The notes under the pieces: model-generated
The model's input: the letters and a program-made list of their open reading frames with translations, nothing else
Databases searched by the model: none
What the model was told of the DNA's origin: nothing
Shown: positions 60,216 to 64,000 of the stretch, one piece after another
How positions within the stretch are numbered: position 1 is the first letter of the stretch
Layout: every line of letters starts with the position of its first letter
From: Marinactinospora thermotolerans DSM 45154
GTDB lineage: Bacteria; Actinomycetota; Actinomycetes; Streptosporangiales; Streptosporangiaceae
DNA length: 64,000 nucleotides
Assembly (NCBI RefSeq): GCF_900167435.1
Contig: NZ_FUWS01000003.1
Span: forward strand, 248,001 to 312,000
Reading direction: 5' to 3'
Translations under genes and position numbers: made by a program

Positions 60216-60440
60216 TCACGGGTCGCCGTAGGTGAGCAGGTCACCGGGCTGACAGCCGAGCTCGCGGCAGACGGCGCTGAGGGTGCTGAAGCGGATCGCC
60301 TTGGCCCGCCCGTTCTTCAGGATCGACAGGTTGGCGACGGTCACGCCGACCCGGCCGGCGAGTTCGCTCAAGGTCATCCCTCGTTCGGCCAGGAGGCGGT
60401 CCAGGTGCACCTCGATCCGATGGGACTCCTCGGGCGGCAT
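60216..60440 (-). CDS. Small XRE-family (Cro/CI-like) regulator, YozG type
   Basis: A 74-residue helix-turn-helix protein: VHLDRLLAERGMTLSELAGRVGVTVANLSILKNGRAKAIRFSTLSAVCRELGCQPGDLL. It fills little more than the HTH, as in YozG-like regulators that pair with DUF2975 membrane proteins. Its ATG overlaps the DUF2975 stop (TGATG), so the two are coupled. It probably binds the perfect 17-3-17 repeat upstream of the pair. Confidence 0.92.
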   Translation of the reverse strand: MPPEESHRIEVHLDRLLAERGMTLSELAGRVGVTVANLSILKNGRAKAIRFSTLSAVCRELGCQPGDLLTYGDP

Positions 60441-61048
60441 CAGACCAGTCCCTCGGTGTCGGCGCGTAGCCGGGAACCGTGGCGGAACGCCTCGGCCGCG
60501 GCCGAGACGAGAAGGGCCAGGAAGACGTGGCCGGTGGAGAACTCGTAGTGGAAGGGGACCATCGAGTGCAGCGGGGTGGCGCCCACGAGCAGGTCGGTGC
60601 TGACCGCCTCCACCAGCGGAACGGCGAGCCCGATCAGGAGGACGGCCAGGGCGATGGTGTGGAGGCGCCAGACGTTGCCGGGGATGAACACATCACCGGA
60701 GCGCAGGCTCCGGGCCATGCGCAGCAGGAGTCCGAGGACCACGACGAGCAGCACGGTGCCGGTGAGCCCGGGCAGGGCGAGGAGCAGCCGCTCGGGGAGG
60801 CCGGGATCCGTCAGGGCGAGTTCGGCGGTGGAGGCGGCGCGCAGGGTCATGCCGTCCGCGTCCATGATCCCCGGGGGTGGGGCGGGGGTGTCGATGTGGA
60901 CCAGGCGCGTCGTCTCCATGGGGAGGAGGCCGGCCACTCCCAGGAGCGGCAGGAGCAGGTCGAACAGGCCGACCAGGAGCAGCGCCACTCCGAGTGCTCC
61001 CTCCAGCAGGTGGTCGTTGAGGCGGGACCAGCGTGTTTGGTTCTCCAT
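60440..61048 (-). CDS. DUF2975 membrane protein
   Basis: A 202-residue protein with four membrane helices: about 17-40, 95-110, 130-148 and 172-187. LLRMARSLRSGDVFIPGNVWRLHTIALAVLLIGLAVPL is the DUF2975 core (SGDVF..N..RLR). Its function is unknown; the DUF2975-XRE pair is thought to form a sensory or regulatory module. ATG at 61048 with AGGAGAAG upstream. The start is 20 bp from the perfect inverted repeat. Confidence 0.88.
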   Translation of the reverse strand: MENQTRWSRLNDHLLEGALGVALLLVGLFDLLLPLLGVAGLLPMETTRLVHIDTPAPPPGIMDADGMTLRAASTAELALTDPGLPERLLLALPGLTGTVLLVVVLGLLLRMARSLRSGDVFIPGNVWRLHTIALAVLLIGLAVPLVEAVSTDLLVGATPLHSMVPFHYEFSTGHVFLALLVSAAAEAFRHGSRLRADTEGLV

Positions 61049-61067
61049 GCTCTTCTCCTACTCGGTC

Positions 61068-61104
61068 GCATATCGTTTTTCGATGTTATCGAAAAACGAT
61101 ATGC
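61068..61104. promoter_or_regulatory. Perfect 17-bp-arm inverted repeat in the DUF2975 promoter
   Basis: GCATATCGTTTTTCGAT (61068-61084) and its exact complement (61088-61104) flank a 3-bp centre. It overlaps the putative -10 of the DUF2975-XRE promoter. Very AT-rich for this genome. Likely operator of the XRE protein. Confidence 0.8.
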
Positions 61105-61113
61105 ATCTGTCAA
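61085..61113 (-). promoter_or_regulatory. Putative sigma-70-type promoter of the DUF2975-XRE pair
   Basis: On the minus strand TTGACA (61113-61108) is followed after 17 bp by GATAAC (61090-61085). The -10 sits at the centre of the perfect inverted repeat. Confidence 0.65.
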
Positions 61114-61137
61114 GTGGCGGGAGATCTCATGTACGAT
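61107..61137 (+). promoter_or_regulatory. Putative promoter of the zinc-starvation operon
   Basis: CTGTCA (61107-61112) and TACGAT (61132-61137) with a 19-bp spacer; weak but well placed, with the Zur-type box immediately downstream where a repressor would block it. Confidence 0.4.
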
Positions 61138-61139
61138 AA

Positions 61140-61154
61140 TGAAAATCGTTTTCA
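61140..61154. promoter_or_regulatory. Zur-type operator
   Basis: TGAAAATCGTTTTCA is a perfect 15-bp palindrome apart from its central base. It matches the Zur box of streptomycetes (TGAAAATnnTTTTCA form) and lies 22 bp before the first gene of the operon with C-minus ribosomal protein genes, the classic Zur regulon. Confidence 0.88.
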
Positions 61155-61176
61155 ATGCTGGGAATGAGGTCCCTTC

Positions 61177-62355
61177 ATGCTGCCCACCGAGACCATGCGC
61201 GTGGTGGTGGTCTCCGGCCTCCACCACGCGGCGCGTTCCCGGACCGTCGACCACCTCCTCCGCGCCATCCCCGGCTCCATCGCCGTCCACCACGACCTCG
61301 GCGCCATCGCCGACGGCGAGGTCCGGCGGGTGGTGCGCGACGCGCGGGGCGTCCTCGACGAACGACCCGTGGAACTCGTGCACGCCTGCATCACCTGCAC
61401 GCTGCGCGAGGACCTGCTCCCCTTCCTCCTCGACCTCGCCGGCGATGGAGCACCCCCCGTGTGCCTGGTGGAGACCTGGGAGGGGGTCGAACCCCGGCTG
61501 GTGGCCGAGGCGTTCGACATGCTCGTCGACGGCCGGCCGGTGAGCCGGCGGCTCCACCTGGCCGCGGTGATCACCGCGGTGGACGCCGGCCTGCTCATCG
61601 CCGACCTCTCCTGCGACGACGACATCGCCGAACGCGGCCTGGGCATCGCCGTAGAGGACGACCGGACCGTGGCCGAGGTGCTGACACGCCAGATCGAGTA
61701 CCCGACCATCCTGGCGTTGGCCGGAGAACCCGCAGACGAGGCCCACAGGGAGGAACGCCGGGCGCTGCTCGAACACCTCAACCCGGCCGCGGCGGTCCTC
61801 CCCGTGGACAGCGCTCGGCTGCCAGACCTGCTCCAGGGACGCTTCGACCCCCGCTCCGCCGCCGTCCGACTGGACCCGCTCTGCGCCCAGTACCCCGGCC
61901 TGCCGCGGAGCGGCCGGGTGCGCACCGTGACATGGCGGCGCCGCCGGCCGATGGACCCCGGCCGGCTGCACGCGGCGCTGGACGAACTGGTCGCCGCCGG
62001 CCTGCGCAGCCGTGGCAGGTTCTGGCTGGCCAGCCGCCCCGACACCGTGCTGCTGTGGGACGCCGGCGGGGGAGCCCTCGCCATCGAACCCGCCGGCCCG
62101 TGGCTGGCGGCGCTGCCCGAGGGGGCGTGGGAGCTCGCCTCCGAGGCGCGCCGGGCCGCGGCCCGCATGGACTGGGACCCCGAGACGGGGGATCGCGGCC
62201 AGTGCCTCTCCTTCACCGGCATCGACCTGGACGAGGAGCGGCTCGTCGCCCTCCTGGACGCCTGCCTGCTCACCGACGAGGAGATGGGGGAACCCGGCGG
62301 GCCGTGGACCCGGCACACCGACCCGTTCGCCGAGATCCTCGACGCCGCCTCCTGA
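61177..62355 (+). CDS. COG0523 (CobW/ZagA-like) zinc-starvation protein, no Walker A
   Basis: A 392-residue protein with the COG0523 layout: [20 protein letters not shown] where GTPases have a GFLGSGKTT-type P-loop, [19 protein letters not shown] (C71xxC74, in place of CxCC), [12 protein letters not shown], and a C-terminal CobW-C part ([19 protein letters not shown]). The P-loop lysine is absent, so canonical GTP binding is doubtful, although relatives in actinobacterial Zur regulons look alike. It is thought to place or move zinc in starvation. ATG at 61177 with GAGG upstream; M at 61195 is an alternative. Confidence 0.85.
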   Translation: MLPTETMRVVVVSGLHHAARSRTVDHLLRAIPGSIAVHHDLGAIADGEVRRVVRDARGVLDERPVELVHACITCTLREDLLPFLLDLAGDGAPPVCLVETWEGVEPRLVAEAFDMLVDGRPVSRRLHLAAVITAVDAGLLIADLSCDDDIAERGLGIAVEDDRTVAEVLTRQIEYPTILALAGEPADEAHREERRALLEHLNPAAAVLPVDSARLPDLLQGRFDPRSAAVRLDPLCAQYPGLPRSGRVRTVTWRRRRPMDPGRLHAALDELVAAGLRSRGRFWLASRPDTVLLWDAGGGALAIEPAGPWLAALPEGAWELASEARRAAARMDWDPETGDRGQCLSFTGIDLDEERLVALLDACLLTDEEMGEPGGPWTRHTDPFAEILDAAS

Positions 62356-62405
62356 GACTCCGGCCGCGCGCCAGGACCCGACCACCTGAAAGGAAGAACC
62401 CGGAC

Positions 62406-62651
62406 ATGGCACCGTCTCGCAAGACCGCACCCCGCCGATTCGCCAACCCGCTCCGCGGCGTCGACTACATCGACTACAAGGACGTCGACCTCCTGCGCAA
62501 GTTCATCTCCGACAAGGGGAAGATCCGCAGCCGGCGCGTCACCCGGGTGACCGTGCGCCAGCAGCGCCTGATCGCCAAGGCGATCAAGAACGCCCGCGAG
62601 ATGGCGCTGCTGCCCTACGGGTCCACGACCTCCGGACGCGGGGGCGAGTGA
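62406..62651 (+). CDS. rpsR2: 30S ribosomal protein S18, zinc-free paralogue
   Basis: An 81-residue S18 ([31 protein letters not shown] ... [21 protein letters not shown]). The zinc-binding cysteines of the C-plus form are missing. In zinc-starved cells these paralogues replace the zinc-containing forms and free zinc. Second gene of the Zur-controlled operon, with GAAAGGAAG upstream. Confidence 0.95.
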   Translation: MAPSRKTAPRRFANPLRGVDYIDYKDVDLLRKFISDKGKIRSRRVTRVTVRQQRLIAKAIKNAREMALLPYGSTTSGRGGE

Positions 62652-62736
62652 CCGGCCGGGCGTCCCCGTCCCCGGGACGCCCGGCCCCCACGGCGTCCGG
62701 ACCCGCCGGGCGCCCCGATCCACGGAAGGAACGACG

Positions 62737-62973
62737 ATGTCGAAGATCTGCCAGGTGACGGGGAAGGCCCCCGCCTTCGGCAACAGCGTCTCGCACTCCC
62801 ACCGGCGCACCAAGAGGCGGTTCGACCCCAACATCCAGACCAAGCGGTACTGGCTGCCCAGCGAACAGCGTTACGTCCGGCTGCGCGTCAGCGCCAAGGG
62901 CATCCGGGTCATCGACCGGCAGGGGATCGAGCGCGTGGTCGCGCAGATGCGCGCCCGGGGCGAGAAGGTCTGA
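62737..62973 (+). CDS. rpmB2: 50S ribosomal protein L28, zinc-free paralogue
   Basis: A 78-residue L28 ([32 protein letters not shown]). Of the four cysteines of the C-plus form only C5 remains (CQVTG instead of CxxC) and the C-terminal pair is absent. Third gene of the operon; three bases before the S14 gene. Confidence 0.95.
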   Translation: MSKICQVTGKAPAFGNSVSHSHRRTKRRFDPNIQTKRYWLPSEQRYVRLRVSAKGIRVIDRQGIERVVAQMRARGEKV

Positions 62974-62976
62974 ACA

Positions 62977-63282
62977 ATGGCGAAGAAGAGCAAGATCGTC
63001 CGCAACGAGCAGCGCGCCCGGATCGTCGCGGCCCACGCCGAGCGCCGGGCCGAGCTGAAGCGGATCATCAAGAGCCCGCACAGCACCCCGCAGGAGCGGG
63101 ACGCGGCGGTGCGGGCGCTGGCCCGGCAGCCGCGTGACGCCAGCGCCACCCGGCTGCGCAACCGCGACGCCATCGACGGACGTCCCCGCGGCCACCTGCG
63201 CCGATTCGGACTCTCGCGCATCCGCTTCCGCGAGATGGCCCATCGCGGGGAACTGCCCGGGGTCACCAAGTCCAGCTGGTAG
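62977..63282 (+). CDS. rpsN2: 30S ribosomal protein S14, zinc-free paralogue
   Basis: A 101-residue S14 of the long, C-minus type ([13 protein letters not shown] ... LPRD-like [52 protein letters not shown]). No zinc cysteines. Many such operons also encode an L33 paralogue (rpmG2); none is found here between L28 and S14. A hairpin follows the stop. Confidence 0.95.
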   Translation: MAKKSKIVRNEQRARIVAAHAERRAELKRIIKSPHSTPQERDAAVRALARQPRDASATRLRNRDAIDGRPRGHLRRFGLSRIRFREMAHRGELPGVTKSSW

Positions 63283-63285
63283 CGC

Positions 63286-63317
63286 CGGACGGGACGGCGG
63301 CCCGCCGGTCCCGTCCG
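63286..63317 (+). terminator. Long hairpin after the S14 gene
   Basis: CGGACGGGAC (63286-63295) pairs with GTCCCGTCCG (63308-63317), and the inner GGCGG/CCGCC extends the stem with one bulged base. Confidence 0.7.
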
Positions 63318-63494
63318 CGAACCGCTCCCGGCCCACGCCGTGCCAGGGAAAGGGGCGCGGGAGCGAACCCGACCGTCTTTTCGTCGTACTCCCGGGTGTT
63401 TCCACGGCGCTCGGTGGATCCGGGGCAGCACGGGCCACGGCCGGGACCGGCCGTGGCCCGCTCGCCGTCCCGGGTGGGGCAGAGAGGTGCCTGA

Positions 63495-63875
63495 ATGGCC
63501 AGATACGACGCCGAGGTGCTGCGGGCGCTCGGCCGGGAATCCTTCTTCCGTAGCGCCCAGGAGGTCCACGCCCTCGTGGTGCGGACGACGGGCCGCAAAC
63601 CGAGTCTGTCCACGGTCTACCGGACGCTGCGGCGGCTGGCCGAGGAGGGGGCCGTCGACACCGTCCACTCGCCCGACGGGGAGCGCCTCTACCGTCGGTG
63701 CGGCAGTGTGGCGCACCACCACCATTTGCTCTGCCGGGGGTGCGGCCGGGTGCAGGAGGTGGCCGAGCCGGGGGTGATCGCGGCCTTCGTCGAGCAGGTC
63801 GCGGCGACGAGCGGCTACCGTTCGCTCCACCACCTCTTCGAGCTGTCGGGGCTCTGCCCGGCCTGCGACGACTAG
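63495..63875 (+). CDS. zur: Fur-family regulator, Zur-like
   Basis: A 126-residue Fur-fold repressor. Winged helix PSLSTVYRTLRRLAEEGAV (36-54), metal-sensing HHHH (74-77), and two structural-zinc pairs, C80xxC83 (CRGC) and C121xxC124 (CPAC). Slightly short at the N terminus for the family. Its place after the zinc-free ribosomal protein genes and the Zur-type box identify it as the likely Zur sensor. It is 212 bp after S14, past a hairpin, so it may have its own promoter. ATG with AGAGAGG upstream. Confidence 0.9.
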   Translation: MARYDAEVLRALGRESFFRSAQEVHALVVRTTGRKPSLSTVYRTLRRLAEEGAVDTVHSPDGERLYRRCGSVAHHHHLLCRGCGRVQEVAEPGVIAAFVEQVAATSGYRSLHHLFELSGLCPACDD

Positions 63876-64000
63876 GCCCTCCGTCTCGGGATCGGCGCGG
63901 CGCCGCCCCGCGTGGGGCGGCGGCCGTGTCGGGTCCGGACGCGCCGGGAACGCCCGGGGGCGGACCGCCGTTGGCGAGCACGCCGGTGGGTCCCGCGGCC
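63876..64000. other. End of window downstream of zur
   Basis: 125 GC-rich bases with no supported feature. Confidence 0.4.

Noticed and set aside
59814-60548. 244-codon plus-strand frame
   Set aside because: Runs antisense through the XRE and DUF2975 genes; composition typical of a shadow frame.

Overview
The window is GC-rich throughout (roughly 70-75% by eye). Genes are short-spaced, many start with GTG, stop and start codons often overlap (GTGA or ATGA), and ribosome binding sites are purine-rich. The content points to a filamentous actinomycete: a type II polyketide synthase, a GpgS-type glucosyl-3-phosphoglycerate synthase, a Methyltransf_19 (DUF574) methyltransferase, a Septum_form lipoprotein, and a Zur-controlled set of zinc-free ribosomal proteins. 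A Nocardiopsaceae-like host is plausible, but the sequence alone does not fix the genus. No rRNA, tRNA, insertion sequence or transposase was recognised.

Region by region. 1-2,151: an arsenic-resistance operon on the minus strand (arsR, ACR3 efflux pump, arsC), then after a strong hairpin the start of a flavoprotein. 2,152-3,760: a long stretch with no convincing gene. 3,761-8,898: a compact minus-strand type II PKS operon (malonyltransferase, KS-alpha, KS-beta, an ACP fused to an aromatase/cyclase, phosphopantetheinyl transferase). It faces a divergent MarR regulator across a promoter that carries three 16-bp-spaced direct repeats. 9,610-13,576: a degenerate YcaO-like protein, a Mut7-C RNase-like protein, an EF-hand protein and an O-methyltransferase.

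14,077-23,665: mixed metabolic genes. These are a flavin reductase, an acyl-CoA synthetase with a zinc alcohol dehydrogenase behind a TetR-type palindrome, a frameshifted small gene, a WrbA-like quinone reductase with a perfect 18-bp palindrome upstream, a GNAT acetyltransferase, an AGE-family epimerase and a DUF3311/SSS transporter pair. 23,697-28,128: gpgS plus a GT4 glycosyltransferase, divergent from a Gfo/Idh/MocA and an MDR dehydrogenase. 28,418-37,177: a lipoprotein, an unusual HAD phosphatase-HerA-like ATPase fusion, a 2'-5' RNA ligase-like protein, a DUF574 methyltransferase, a hydrolase, an unlinked acetate kinase with small neighbours, and an MBL-fold hydrolase.

37,258-46,222: a PucR regulator divergent from Na+ symporter, agmatinase/guanidinobutyrase, ThDP enzyme, NCS1 permease and aldehyde dehydrogenase genes. 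Together they fit catabolism of 2-ketoarginine through 4-guanidinobutyraldehyde and 4-guanidinobutyrate to GABA plus urea. 46,390-51,866: a BASS transporter, a penicillin-acylase-family hydrolase, a roughly 1-kb gene-free stretch with two CRISPR-like repeats 61 bp apart, and a membrane protein. 52,087-58,533: a SigC-like ECF sigma factor, a VOC protein, then a copper-handling block (two PCuAC chaperones, PepSY membrane protein, Tat-exported DyP peroxidase, CopC).

60,216-63,875: a DUF2975/XRE pair diverges from a zinc-starvation operon (COG0523 protein, S18, L28 and S14 paralogues, Zur-like Fur protein). The 90-bp intergenic region holds a perfect 17-3-17 inverted repeat and a perfect 15-bp Zur-type box.
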